64,000 bases of DNA, from the NCBI RefSeq assembly GCF_030409605.1, contig NZ_JAUFQG010000004.1, positions 1,483,501-1,547,500 of the forward strand, given 5' to 3'. This document shows positions 32,532 through 40,949 of this stretch, one piece after another. The notes beneath the pieces were generated by a model. It was not told where the DNA came from, ran no database searches, and saw only the letters and a list, made by a program, of their open reading frames with translations. Both the position numbers and the translations under genes were made by a program. The DNA comes from Simiduia curdlanivorans (lineage in GTDB: Bacteria; Pseudomonadota; Gammaproteobacteria; Pseudomonadales; Cellvibrionaceae). Within the stretch, counting starts at the first letter, position 1. The number at the start of each line of letters is the position of its first letter.

Positions 32532-35500
32532 ATGTTAGAAACTGAAGTGAATGAGGTGTATGAGTTTCCGGTGTCTCCGGCGCAGTCAGCCTTTTGGATG
32601 CTAAATCAGATGGCGCCTGACAACCCTGCCTATAACATTCCAGTGGTTGTAAGAATATTAGGAGGGCTTGATGTCGCGGCTATGCAGTCCGCTGTTCAAT
32701 ATATCGTACAGCGCCATGAAATACTTCGAACGCAATATGTCATATCGGACGGTAAATTAGTTCAACGCGTTTCTGCGTCGGCTGATTTTACTTGTCACTA
32801 TCAATCATTTTCTGCCAGTCCGGATGGCGCAGCGAAGGCTATTCACGATTTAGTTACTAAAAATATTAGATCGAGTTTTGATCTAGGGACCAGTGAAATA
32901 GTTCGTGCTGGGTTATTGGAAGAGTCTAAAAATTGCTTTGTATTTTATTTGGTTGTCCACCATGTGGCGGTAGATCACGCGGCAGTTGGACAGCTGATGA
33001 AGGAGCTTCAATGCTCATATGATGCCTACTGTCAGGGTCTCGAGCCGAACCTCGATGAGCCAGAATTGCAGTATGTAGACTATGTGATGTGGAGCAGAGA
33101 ACATCATCAAGAGACGAGTGAAAAGATTGAGTTGTGGCGAAATAAGTTGGCACCTTTTTCAGGTCAGTTAATGCTGCCAACTAATGGGTTAAAACCTACT
33201 ATCTCGTCGGGCGAGGGTGCTGAGCTTCGCTTTTCTTTCACCAAACTTATATCTGATAAAGTGAAGGTATATAGTCATAAAAATAAAATATCAATTTTCC
33301 AAACGCTTTTTTCAGCTTACACGATATTATTATCGCGCCTTAGTGGTCAGGAAGATATTGTTGTTGGTACACCGTTCACATTGCGCGGTGGCCTTCCGGA
33401 GTTAGAGCTTGTGATTGGTAGCTTCATCAATACCCTGCCAATACCAGTTATGGTACATAAAGATAAAAGTTTTATTGAGTTGGGGTGCGTGGTTAAAGAC
33501 ACCTTGATTTTTGCTTTTGAAAATCAAGATATATCTTTCGAATCAATTGTAAATGCGTGCGTAAAAAAGCGCAGCACTGCTACCAATCCTTTATTTCAAG
33601 TTAGCTTTGTTTTTCAAGAGCCGCCGCAAGATTTGAGATTGAGTAGCCTAAAATGTGAATCATTGAACTATCATAACGGGGGTGCAATGTATGAGCTGCA
33701 TGTATGGATGTGGGAAAATAATGGGCAGCTCTCTGGATCGATATGCTATGACACAGATATACACAATGAAGCGGCGATATCGAGATTTGCAGCTAATTTT
33801 GAAACGCTTTTGGATTCATTGATGGAAAATTCTCATCTTCCCTTGGCATCCATTGACCTGCTGTCTGGCGATGAGTGTGATTTGCTCATCCGGTGGAATG
33901 AAACGTCGGTGCCAACTCCTGCCGCGCAAAGTCTACCGGAACTGTTTGCAAATTCATGTGCGAGAACACCCGAGGCTATAGCCGTTGTTAATGGTGATAG
34001 CAAGCTAAGCTATGTGGAGTTGGAACAACGCGCCAATCAAGTGGCTAATTATTTGATCTCGCAGGGGATTAAGGCTGGAGACTATGTAGCAATTAGTCTG
34101 ACGCGATCTGTCAACTTATTGGTGGGTTTGCTGGGCGTTATAAAAACCGGTGCGACCTATGTGCCACTTGATCCTGATTACCCGAATGATCGGCTGCTCT
34201 ATATGCTTGAACAGTCTCATGCATCCTTGCTGGTGAGTGAATCAGGTTTAACTCATTCACTGCCGGATTATTCATGTCAACGAATAAATATTGATATCGA
34301 TTGGCCCGCGATAGCGGCCTGTGAATCTATGCAAATGAACTATCCCCCGGCGACGTCATTGATGTATGTTATTTTTACATCTGGTTCAACGGGTTTGCCA
34401 AAAGGTGTTCAGATTAGCCATGGCGCGGTGACTAATTTTTTAACGGCAATGGCGTTACGCCCTGGTATTCACAGTAGCGATAAATTGCTTGCAGTTACCA
34501 CGCTCTCATTTGATATATCAGTGTTGGAGTTGTTTTTACCATTAACCGTTGGCGCCACCGTTGTGCTCGCCAGTAAAGATGATACAAGCGATGGTCATCG
34601 CTTAAAGCGGTTGCTGCATGAATATCAGGTGACTGTCATGCAGGCTACGCCGAGCACGTGGCGTATGTTATTAGCGTCGGGCTGGGAAGGTGGTGGGGAT
34701 TTTAAAGCATTGTGCGGTGGCGAAGCTTTTCCACGTGACTTGGCGTCTGCTTTGCTGGCAAGAGCTGGTGCCGTATGGAATATGTATGGCCCCACAGAAA
34801 CGACGGTTTGGTCAACTTGTTACAAAATCGACGCGGATATCGACTCTATTCCTATTGGGCAGCCGATTGGAAATACACAATGCTATGTGTTGAATGATGC
34901 TCTGAAATTGCAACCCATTGGTGTTCCCGGGGAGTTGTATATTGGCGGCGATGGGGTTGCTACTGGGTATCTTGGCCAAGCTGATTTAACAGCTCAGCGA
35001 TTTATTGATGATATGTTTAGGCCTTCAGTTGTTGGCGCAAAACTGTATCGCACCGGTGATTTGGTGCGTTGGCGCGAAGATGGCAATTTGGAATATTTAA
35101 ACCGTGTAGATACGCAAGTTAAAATTCGAGGTTTTCGAATTGAGCTGGAAGAAATTGAACAAATATTGTTAAAGCTTGAGCAGGTAGAGCGCTGCGTCGT
35201 TACGGTGGAAGAGCTTAGCGATATGGATAAACGGCTGGTCGGTTATGTCCAATTTGTGAAAGATCTACATCTTACTACGTCTGAAATTCGCCGCTATCTT
35301 CGGGCGCATTTGCCTGAGTATATGGTTGTTCAGCATGTGGTAGATATTAGTTCTATGCCGTTGACTCCCAATGGTAAAGTTGATCGAAAGGCGCTGCCGA
35401 GCCCCTTCGCTCAAGTAAGTGAGGTCAATGAGTTTATCGCGCCAACAAGTGATGCGGAAAAAGTGCTTGCCCAAATATGGGAAAATGCTATTGGTATAGC

Positions 35501-35741
35501 GCGAGTAAGCGCAGACGCAAACTTTTTTGAGTTAGGTGGTCATTCCATGCTGGCACTCCAGGTTCGCTCTAAAATCGAAGAATCCTTTGGTGTGCAGATA
35601 ACCACGCAGGATCTGATGCTGGATTCATTGGCGCAACTGGCGGCAAAATTATTCGTAGCAGTATCTTCGGCAGAAAAGGAGAAACCTGTAAACCACGGTG
35701 GCTTTTTTGGCAAGTTATTTAACAAGAAGATGGGTAAATGA
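32532..35741 (+). CDS. NRPS module C-A-PCP
   Basis: A 1069-residue single module. The condensation domain (about 10-440) has HHVAVDH (143-149), where the usual final Gly of HHxxxDG is His; the catalytic second His144 and Asp148 are kept. The adenylation domain (about 468-960) has FTSGSTGLPKG (615-625), FDISVLE (Asp661), NMYGPTETTVW (750-760), YRTGDLVR and A10 PLTPNGKVDRKAL. The specificity residues read by eye are DILQLGMVWK, close to the established glycine code. The carrier Ser is 1005 in LGGHS. The C-terminus is a short basic tail, without a thioesterase, reductase or terminal condensation domain, so release of the product is unexplained. The stop overlaps the next ATG by four bases. Confidence 0.92.
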   Translation: MLETEVNEVYEFPVSPAQSAFWMLNQMAPDNPAYNIPVVVRILGGLDVAAMQSAVQYIVQRHEILRTQYVISDGKLVQRVSASADFTCHYQSFSASPDGAAKAIHDLVTKNIRSSFDLGTSEIVRAGLLEESKNCFVFYLVVHHVAVDHAAVGQLMKELQCSYDAYCQGLEPNLDEPELQYVDYVMWSREHHQETSEKIELWRNKLAPFSGQLMLPTNGLKPTISSGEGAELRFSFTKLISDKVKVYSHKNKISIFQTLFSAYTILLSRLSGQEDIVVGTPFTLRGGLPELELVIGSFINTLPIPVMVHKDKSFIELGCVVKDTLIFAFENQDISFESIVNACVKKRSTATNPLFQVSFVFQEPPQDLRLSSLKCESLNYHNGGAMYELHVWMWENNGQLSGSICYDTDIHNEAAISRFAANFETLLDSLMENSHLPLASIDLLSGDECDLLIRWNETSVPTPAAQSLPELFANSCARTPEAIAVVNGDSKLSYVELEQRANQVANYLISQGIKAGDYVAISLTRSVNLLVGLLGVIKTGATYVPLDPDYPNDRLLYMLEQSHASLLVSESGLTHSLPDYSCQRINIDIDWPAIAACESMQMNYPPATSLMYVIFTSGSTGLPKGVQISHGAVTNFLTAMALRPGIHSSDKLLAVTTLSFDISVLELFLPLTVGATVVLASKDDTSDGHRLKRLLHEYQVTVMQATPSTWRMLLASGWEGGGDFKALCGGEAFPRDLASALLARAGAVWNMYGPTETTVWSTCYKIDADIDSIPIGQPIGNTQCYVLNDALKLQPIGVPGELYIGGDGVATGYLGQADLTAQRFIDDMFRPSVVGAKLYRTGDLVRWREDGNLEYLNRVDTQVKIRGFRIELEEIEQILLKLEQVERCVVTVEELSDMDKRLVGYVQFVKDLHLTTSEIRRYLRAHLPEYMVVQHVVDISSMPLTPNGKVDRKALPSPFAQVSEVNEFIAPTSDAEKVLAQIWENAIGIARVSADANFFELGGHSMLALQVRSKIEESFGVQITTQDLMLDSLAQLAAKLFVAVSSAEKEKPVNHGGFFGKLFNKKMGK

Positions 35742-36532
35742 AGTCAAACATGACGGTGATTTCTTTAGTCTTTATATTATTTGCTGCTTTGGCTTTGTTA
35801 GTAGCGGCGCTAATGTTGGTTTCGTCAAAGCGGGATTCAACCTATTTCCGTTGGACATCTAGCCTGTTAAGCCCTGTAACAGAAACATTACATGCCTGGA
35901 TTTTAGACTACCCCGAGTTAGCTAGGCTTGATAACGAGAAAAATAGTGCAGTTTGGCGATGGTTCCAACCGGGATTAGTCGATAAAAAATTTGATGGGCA
36001 AAAAATTTTTCTGCAGACGCTTCATGAAAGTGTGTGGTACCACAATCAGCGGGGACCGATGATGTACCGATACTTCGCTGGCGACGGTGAGCTATCGGCG
36101 AGGATTAAGACACGAAAATCTTCAGATCTAAGTAGTTTCCCGGATGCCGAGTGGCAGTTTGGTGGGATTATTTTTCGAGATCCTAAAGGCGATGCTTGGT
36201 TTGCCCGCGAAAATTATGTGTTTAATGTCATTGGTTTTCGCCGTGATAAGTTGCAACTCGAGATGAAAACCACGCGCGATGGGCGAAGTGATGTCAGCGC
36301 CATAGACTGGCCATCTGGCGACGCAGATCTCAGTATTGTGCGGCGTGGCGAGGTGTTTACCATTAAAGCAAAGTCATTTGATGAGCCTGAATGGCAAGTG
36401 CTCGCAGTGTATAATCGGCCAGATTTGGCTCAGGTGCTGCAGGTTGGGGTGATCGTTTATTCGTTTAGTGAAGGGCGTCGAATTTTTGATTTGAGCGCTC
36501 AAGTTGAGAACTTAAGACTTAAGCAGCATTAA
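35738..36532 (+). CDS. Membrane-anchored concanavalin-like (DUF1349-type) protein, NRPS operon
   Basis: A 264-residue protein with one N-terminal membrane span (about residues 7-29) and a periplasm-facing remainder. The soluble part has WRWFQPGL, RYFAGDGELSARI, WQFGGIIFRDP and a closing FDLSAQVENLRL strand. This layout of alternating strands and conserved Gly/Arg is that of DUF1349/concanavalin A-like beta-sandwich proteins that bind carbohydrate-like ligands. No catalytic residues can be assigned. ATGA overlap with the NRPS stop means translational coupling, so it is functionally tied to the assembly line, perhaps binding, anchoring or exporting the product. The fold assignment is by pattern only. 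Confidence 0.6.
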   Translation: MKSNMTVISLVFILFAALALLVAALMLVSSKRDSTYFRWTSSLLSPVTETLHAWILDYPELARLDNEKNSAVWRWFQPGLVDKKFDGQKIFLQTLHESVWYHNQRGPMMYRYFAGDGELSARIKTRKSSDLSSFPDAEWQFGGIIFRDPKGDAWFARENYVFNVIGFRRDKLQLEMKTTRDGRSDVSAIDWPSGDADLSIVRRGEVFTIKAKSFDEPEWQVLAVYNRPDLAQVLQVGVIVYSFSEGRRIFDLSAQVENLRLKQH

Positions 36533-36576
36533 GATTTTCCTAGGAGAGGAGCAGTCACCGTAGGTCTGTGAAAGCT

Positions 36577-36612
36577 AAAAAATAACAACGTGTGTGATTG
36601 CCGGCGTTGTTA
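36577..36612 (-). terminator. Intrinsic terminator of the FN3 lipoprotein gene
   Basis: On the minus strand, TAACAACG (36612-36605), a 14-base loop and CGTTGTTA (36590-36583) form a perfect stem followed by six T residues. The stem begins at the TAA stop codon itself. It lies between converging genes and probably serves only the leftward one. Confidence 0.6.
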
Positions 36613-37044
36613 GTTGAACGGCGTAACCTTTGCGAATTGGCTGTACAGGCCATTTACATCAAAAACCGCGACTTGAAATTCATAGAGACCTTCGAGGTTG
36701 GCGAAGGTGTGAGATTCAATTTTATTGTCTTCATAAAGAATGTAGGTGTACTCAGCTTGTCCTTGTTTGCGGTAGCGCACTTCGTAACCGCCAATCTCAT
36801 TAATGCTAATTGGCTCCTTGTTTTCTCGCTCTGTAGGTGGGTTCCAGATTAACAGTACTTGCCCACTCACCCAGCCATCGGTTGGCTCGGGTGTTGGGGT
36901 TGGCGAGGGTGTAGGTGTTGGCGAGGGTGTAGGCGTTGGCACCGGTTCTACACCAGGGACATAGGGATTCTTTGCGCCACCGCCGCAAGCGCTGGTGAGC
37001 GCAATGAGGGTGAGTAGTGTTGCGAGTGAGTACCTATATCGCAT
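36610..37044 (-). CDS. Small secreted or lipid-anchored fibronectin type III protein
   Basis: 144 residues. The N-terminal hydrophobic signal ends LTSAC (Cys20), a passable lipobox though Thr at -3 is not ideal, then GGG as in many lipoproteins. A linker of repeated Pro-Thr/Ser pairs (about 33-55) is encoded by an 18-bp tandem repeat. The C-terminal domain (about 58-144) has LIWNPP, GGYEVRYR and a final strand pattern typical of fibronectin type III. It is probably outer-membrane anchored and extends its FN3 domain through a stiff linker, binding protein or glycan. It is a single gene between the NRPS operon and prsR. Confidence 0.7.
   Translation of the reverse strand: MRYRYSLATLLTLIALTSACGGGAKNPYVPGVEPVPTPTPSPTPTPSPTPTPEPTDGWVSGQVLLIWNPPTERENKEPISINEIGGYEVRYRKQGQAEYTYILYEDNKIESHTFANLEGLYEFQVAVFDVNGLYSQFAKVTPFN
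36889..36942. repeat. 18-bp tandem repeat encoding Pro-Thr linker
   Basis: Three 18-bp units, at 36889-36906, 36907-36924 and 36925-36942, differ at only a few positions. The middle unit on the plus strand is GGGTGTAGGTGTTGGCGA. They encode six-residue Pro-Thr/Ser repeats in the FN3 lipoprotein. Because units keep the frame, copy number changes would lengthen or shorten the linker without breaking the gene. Confidence 0.7.
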
Positions 37045-37204
37045 TTTGTATCAGTTTTCCGCACATCGTTATGACGCAGGGGAATGTGCCTGTCGGCCAT
37101 GGCTTTGGCAATGGATTTAGGCGCCAAATCGATAAAGTGTGACAGATCTCTAGTGGTTGTAAGCTTTTTCGACAGTGTGTTGTCTTGAGGTTAATTAAAT
37201 TGGC

Positions 37205-38566
37205 CTAGGTAGAGGTAATTGTAATGTCATGCTTTTTTATTAGGTCGTAAAATGTCGGGCGAGTGATGCCTAACAGTTTCGCCGCGGTGGAGATGTTGTT
37301 ATCGGTCATGCATAGGGCGCGGGTTATTGCGGCCTTCTCTGCATCGTTGCGCACCTGGCGCAAATTCAAACTCAGCTCAGCTTCTTGGCACAGGCCTAGA
37401 TCGTCGCAGTTGATCATTTTGCTATCGGCCATAATCACCGCGCGTTTTATTTTGTTTTCCATTTCGCGCACATTGCCAGGCCATTCGTAAGCCTCTATGG
37501 CGGCGATGGCGTCGGTGGTGAAATCGGTGATCACTTGCTCGTGCTCTTTGGCAAATTGGCGCTTGAAGTGGCGTGCTAGCAGTACTTTGTCGCCATCGCG
37601 TTGGCGCAGTGGCGGTATGTCGATGGTGATTTCGCTGATTCGGTAGTAGAGGTCTTCGCGGAAGGAGCCGGCCGCCACCATGTCTTTGAGGTTTTTATTG
37701 GTGGCACAAATTACTCGCACATCGACGCTAATTTCAGTTCTGCCTCCCACCCGCTCGATCACGCGCTCCTGTAAAAAGCGCAGTAATTTAGCCTGTAGAT
37801 TGTGGGGCATATCGCCAATTTCATCGAGGAATAGGGTGCCGCTGTTGGCGGTTTCTATTTTGCCGAGGGTTTGTTTGGCGGCGCCGGTGAAGGCGCCCTT
37901 CTCGTAGCCGAACAGTTCGCTCTCAATTAAATTTTCGGGCACGGCGGCACAGTTAATGGCGACAAAGCGTTGGTCGCTGCGCGGGCTGAGCTGATGGATG
38001 GCGCGTGCCATGACTTCCTTGCCGGTGCCGCTTTCGCCCAGCAAGCAGCAGGTGACGTTGGCCGGGGCAATTTTTTCCAGCGTGCGGCAAATCTTCAGCA
38101 TGGCGGGGTCGTTGGTGAGCAGGCCTTCCAGCGGCTGTTGCCGTTGGGTTTGCAGGCGCCGGTTTTCTTGCTCTAGGTGGTGAATGTGAAAGGCGCGCTG
38201 AACAATGAGGTCGAGGGAATCTGGGTCGACCGGTTTTTGATAGTAGTCGTAGGCGCCCATGCCGATCGCGGCGATGGCGTGCTCTTGATCGGTTTTGCCG
38301 GTCATCACAATGATTTTAGTGGTGGGCGATATGCGCAAAATTTCCTGTACGCATTTAAAGCCTTCGGCGGTGCCATCTGGATCGGGGGGTAGGCCGAGGT
38401 CTTGGATGATGACGGCTGGCTCGTGTTTTCTTACCGCAGTGCTGGCGTCGTCTCGGGTTTCAGCGAAGACGGTTTCATATTGGTCGAAATGCCAGCGCAA
38501 TTGATTTTGCAGGCCGCGGTCATCTTCGACGATCAGCAATATGGGTTTGTCTTCGGGTTTGTTCAT
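37205..38566 (-). CDS. prsR: PrsR, sigma-54-dependent response regulator of the PEP-CTERM/exosortase system
   Basis: 453 residues. The receiver domain (about 8-125) has acidic EDD near the start, phosphoacceptor Asp56 in IIQDLGLP and Lys111 in YYQKP. The AAA+ sigma-54 activation domain (about 148-385) has Walker A GESGTGKE (177-184), the GAFTGA loop (224-229) that contacts sigma-54, and LFLDEIGDMP as Walker B. The Fis-type helix-turn-helix is at the C-terminus (NNISTAAKLLGITRPTFYDLI). It should activate sigma-54 promoters such as 19823-19839 after phosphorylation by PrsK, encoded 15 bp upstream. The Asp-Pro-rich insert PPDPDGTAEG after the phosphorylation site is typical of this subfamily. 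Confidence 0.9.
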   Translation of the reverse strand: MNKPEDKPILLIVEDDRGLQNQLRWHFDQYETVFAETRDDASTAVRKHEPAVIIQDLGLPPDPDGTAEGFKCVQEILRISPTTKIIVMTGKTDQEHAIAAIGMGAYDYYQKPVDPDSLDLIVQRAFHIHHLEQENRRLQTQRQQPLEGLLTNDPAMLKICRTLEKIAPANVTCCLLGESGTGKEVMARAIHQLSPRSDQRFVAINCAAVPENLIESELFGYEKGAFTGAAKQTLGKIETANSGTLFLDEIGDMPHNLQAKLLRFLQERVIERVGGRTEISVDVRVICATNKNLKDMVAAGSFREDLYYRISEITIDIPPLRQRDGDKVLLARHFKRQFAKEHEQVITDFTTDAIAAIEAYEWPGNVREMENKIKRAVIMADSKMINCDDLGLCQEAELSLNLRQVRNDAEKAAITRALCMTDNNISTAAKLLGITRPTFYDLIKKHDITITST

Positions 38567-38581
38567 CTTGGCCTTGCTTCC

Positions 38582-40639
38582 CTAGCTTGCAAAAGGTGTG
38601 GGTTCTAATACCGGCAGGGTGAAGGTGACTTTTGTGCCCTTGCCGACTTCTGAGAATACATCCAACGTTCCATCGAGTTCTTTTATGTACTCGCGGGATA
38701 GGTATGCACCAATGCCCATGCCCTTGCCCGATTTGGTGGTGTCAAAGGGTTTGAATAGGCGGTTGTTGATGAAATCCCAATCCATGCCACAGCCGGTATC
38801 TTGTATGGTGATGCAGGCGGTGTTGTTGTCGACGCCGAGTGTAACATGCACGCCGCCATCTTCGTCGGTTGCATCGAGTGCGTTTTTGATGAAGTGGCTG
38901 ATGGTCATGACTAGACGCACTTCATCGGCGTGAATGGTATGGGTGACTTTATCTAATTGGCTGGTCAGTTGTTGCTTGCCCGAGCGGCATTCTTCTATTG
39001 CTTGACGCACGGCATCGGTGATTTTAATTTCTTCGATCAATTCATTTTTGCCGCGCTTTAATTTTTTCAATAGGTTGCGCATGCGCTCGACCGAGCTATC
39101 GATAGTGCTGATGGCGTCGTCGAAAAAGGCTGGGTTGTGTTTATGTTTTTCGGCGTTCTTTACCACCAGAGCTTGCTGGGCAATTAAGTTATTGAGGTCG
39201 TGGATAATAAAGGCCACAAGCTTATTGTAGGTGTCGAATTGGCGGTTCTCCGCTAGCTGCTCAGATTGCTGGTGCAGCTTCAGGTAGCTGGCCAACTGCC
39301 GGCCGGTGGTTTTGAGTAGGTCTAAATCTTCCCAGGTTAATAGGCTGCTTGTTTGCGGTTCACTTAAGGCCATAAAGCCAATCAATTCTTTGCCGGCAAT
39401 GAGCGGGAAAATAAGCCAAAGCTCGTGAATGTTTTCTGCCCACAGTGGCAATAACTCGTTGTGCTGGCTGAGTGTTTGATTATCTTTGGCTGCGGGAAAA
39501 TAAATCCATTCAGCCTCCAGCATATTTTTACAGAAGGGGCTGTTGGCCGGCTCTTTGGCGAGATGCAATTGGCTGTTAATCGAGAGCTGAAACACCGGCA
39601 CAAATTGGTCCGATTTGCGTATCCAAAGTGCACCGCCTAAGGCTTTAGTAATGGATGCGGCGGCGAGAAACGCGCGTTCGTTCGCCTCTTCTTCATTGGC
39701 CGGCAGGGCTAAAAAATTAATGAGCCGAAGCCATTCGCTGCGGTAATCGTACTTATGGCGAAATAGGTGTTTATTAATTTGCACCGACAGGCGTGCCCGT
39801 AAGCGCGAGCTCATCAGCAGCGTGACAATCATTAACGTGGCGGCAATAAGCACTAAGCTGTAAACCACCGAACCCCAGTTGCCGCCGTAGATGCGTACAT
39901 AGTAGCCGCCGAGTGAGAGCACCATAAACAAACTGCCCACCGCCACCAGCGAGGTGGTGTAGAAAGCTATAGGGCGCGACAGCACGAGGTTTGCCGGCAG
40001 CGGCCCCTGTTGGCCCAGTACTTGGCTGCCAAGCGCGATAAATAAGCACACGCCTATGGACACGGCGGCGCGAGATTGCCACAGCAAGGGGTCGTATTCT
40101 TGGAAAATGATCGCGTGGCTATAGAGATACACGTCGTATAAAAACAGTGCGCCAAGGCTTAGGGTAATTAATTTATTTTGCCGGTTATTTTCTGTGGCGT
40201 AGCGATAGGCTTGCTCGACACAGACGAGACAGGCGACCGACAGCAGCAGCGCCACCCAAGTAGAAAAGTGATACAGCGGCTCGAACTCAGTGATTGCCGA
40301 AAGCAGTACTAGCCCCGTGGCCGGCCAGCTAATAGCGAACAGCACGTTCAAGCTGGTGGGGAGTTTGTGCCGGTTGGTGCGGGTGAGCATGTGGCGCAAG
40401 GCGAGTGCCCAGGCGGCAAAATGTAGGCACTCGAGCACTAAAATATAGTAGGGCGAAATCGCGAAGTTGCTAAAGGTGAGGGCAATGGCGACTAAGTTAG
40501 CGCCGTGGATAACCGCCGCGCCGCCAAAGCCGAGTAGCTGGGGGTTTTTGCGTCGGCCGGCAAATAATACCCCAGCTAGCACCCAAGCTAGAATGGCGGC
40601 ACATAAAAAGGCCGTGAGCGATACTTGTGAAAACTCCAT
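38582..40639 (-). CDS. prsK: PrsK, PEP-CTERM system membrane histidine kinase
   Basis: 685 residues. The N-terminal third (about 1-290) has eight or more hydrophobic spans; a GAF-like sensor lies at about 310-450. The kinase core has the phosphoacceptor His in FIIHDLNNLIAQQ (HDLNN form of the H-box), NALDATDEDGG (N box), DTGCGM (G1), FKPFDTTKSGKGMGIGAY (F and G2) and a terminal beta strand. The membrane-embedded sensor, rather than a periplasmic loop, is the mark of PrsK. It phosphorylates PrsR, whose gene follows after 15 bp. The signal is unknown. A perfect 18-bp palindrome lies 140 bp upstream of its ATG. Confidence 0.9.
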   Translation of the reverse strand: MEFSQVSLTAFLCAAILAWVLAGVLFAGRRKNPQLLGFGGAAVIHGANLVAIALTFSNFAISPYYILVLECLHFAAWALALRHMLTRTNRHKLPTSLNVLFAISWPATGLVLLSAITEFEPLYHFSTWVALLLSVACLVCVEQAYRYATENNRQNKLITLSLGALFLYDVYLYSHAIIFQEYDPLLWQSRAAVSIGVCLFIALGSQVLGQQGPLPANLVLSRPIAFYTTSLVAVGSLFMVLSLGGYYVRIYGGNWGSVVYSLVLIAATLMIVTLLMSSRLRARLSVQINKHLFRHKYDYRSEWLRLINFLALPANEEEANERAFLAAASITKALGGALWIRKSDQFVPVFQLSINSQLHLAKEPANSPFCKNMLEAEWIYFPAAKDNQTLSQHNELLPLWAENIHELWLIFPLIAGKELIGFMALSEPQTSSLLTWEDLDLLKTTGRQLASYLKLHQQSEQLAENRQFDTYNKLVAFIIHDLNNLIAQQALVVKNAEKHKHNPAFFDDAISTIDSSVERMRNLLKKLKRGKNELIEEIKITDAVRQAIEECRSGKQQLTSQLDKVTHTIHADEVRLVMTISHFIKNALDATDEDGGVHVTLGVDNNTACITIQDTGCGMDWDFINNRLFKPFDTTKSGKGMGIGAYLSREYIKELDGTLDVFSEVGKGTKVTFTLPVLEPTPFAS

Positions 40640-40949
40640 TATGTGTGTCGTCCGTGAAGCAAGGGCTTAGGTCTGTTACCGCTCATTGGGTCGACGCTGC
40701 TAGGCGCTGGTTTTGGCGCTCGCGAGGCCCAGTAAAATGTTAACGGCTTTGATCGCAGGCCCTAGTCTAACGGGTCTTGGCATTTGTACAAATGCCGAAG
40801 AGCCGAACTATAGTCAATTCGGGCACCGGATGGGCCGATGTGGCGGCTAATCTTCCCAATTGGTGACCTGAGTCTCGTCAAGCGGGTCTCGGGCGAGTAG
40901 AGTATCTCTACTTTCATTATTTTATCGGTAGCGTGTTTCCCTCTTAACT
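40640..40949. other. Divergent intergenic region, prsK / RmlD-like gene
   Basis: These 310 bp contain no gene. They should hold promoters for prsK (leftward) and the RmlD-like gene (rightward). The notable element is the palindrome at 40779-40796. A GG-N10-GC match on the minus strand near 40705-40725 is too poor outside the invariant bases to be called a sigma-54 promoter. Confidence 0.6.
40779..40796. promoter_or_regulatory. Perfect 18-bp palindrome, candidate operator/enhancer
   Basis: GGCATTTGTACAAATGCC reads identically on both strands with no spacer. Perfect palindromes of this length are uncommon by chance and have the form of a homodimer site. It lies about 140 bp upstream of prsK and 154 bp upstream of the RmlD-like gene, the distance at which Fis-type sigma-54 activators commonly bind. 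A TTGTACA core also occurs near 1401-1407 (minus strand) upstream of the ATP-grasp operon. Confidence 0.5.

Noticed and set aside
37680..38608. Several rightward open frames opposite prsR
   Set aside because: They are shadow frames of the GC-rich prsR/prsK coding strand, without starts, ribosome binding sites or domains.
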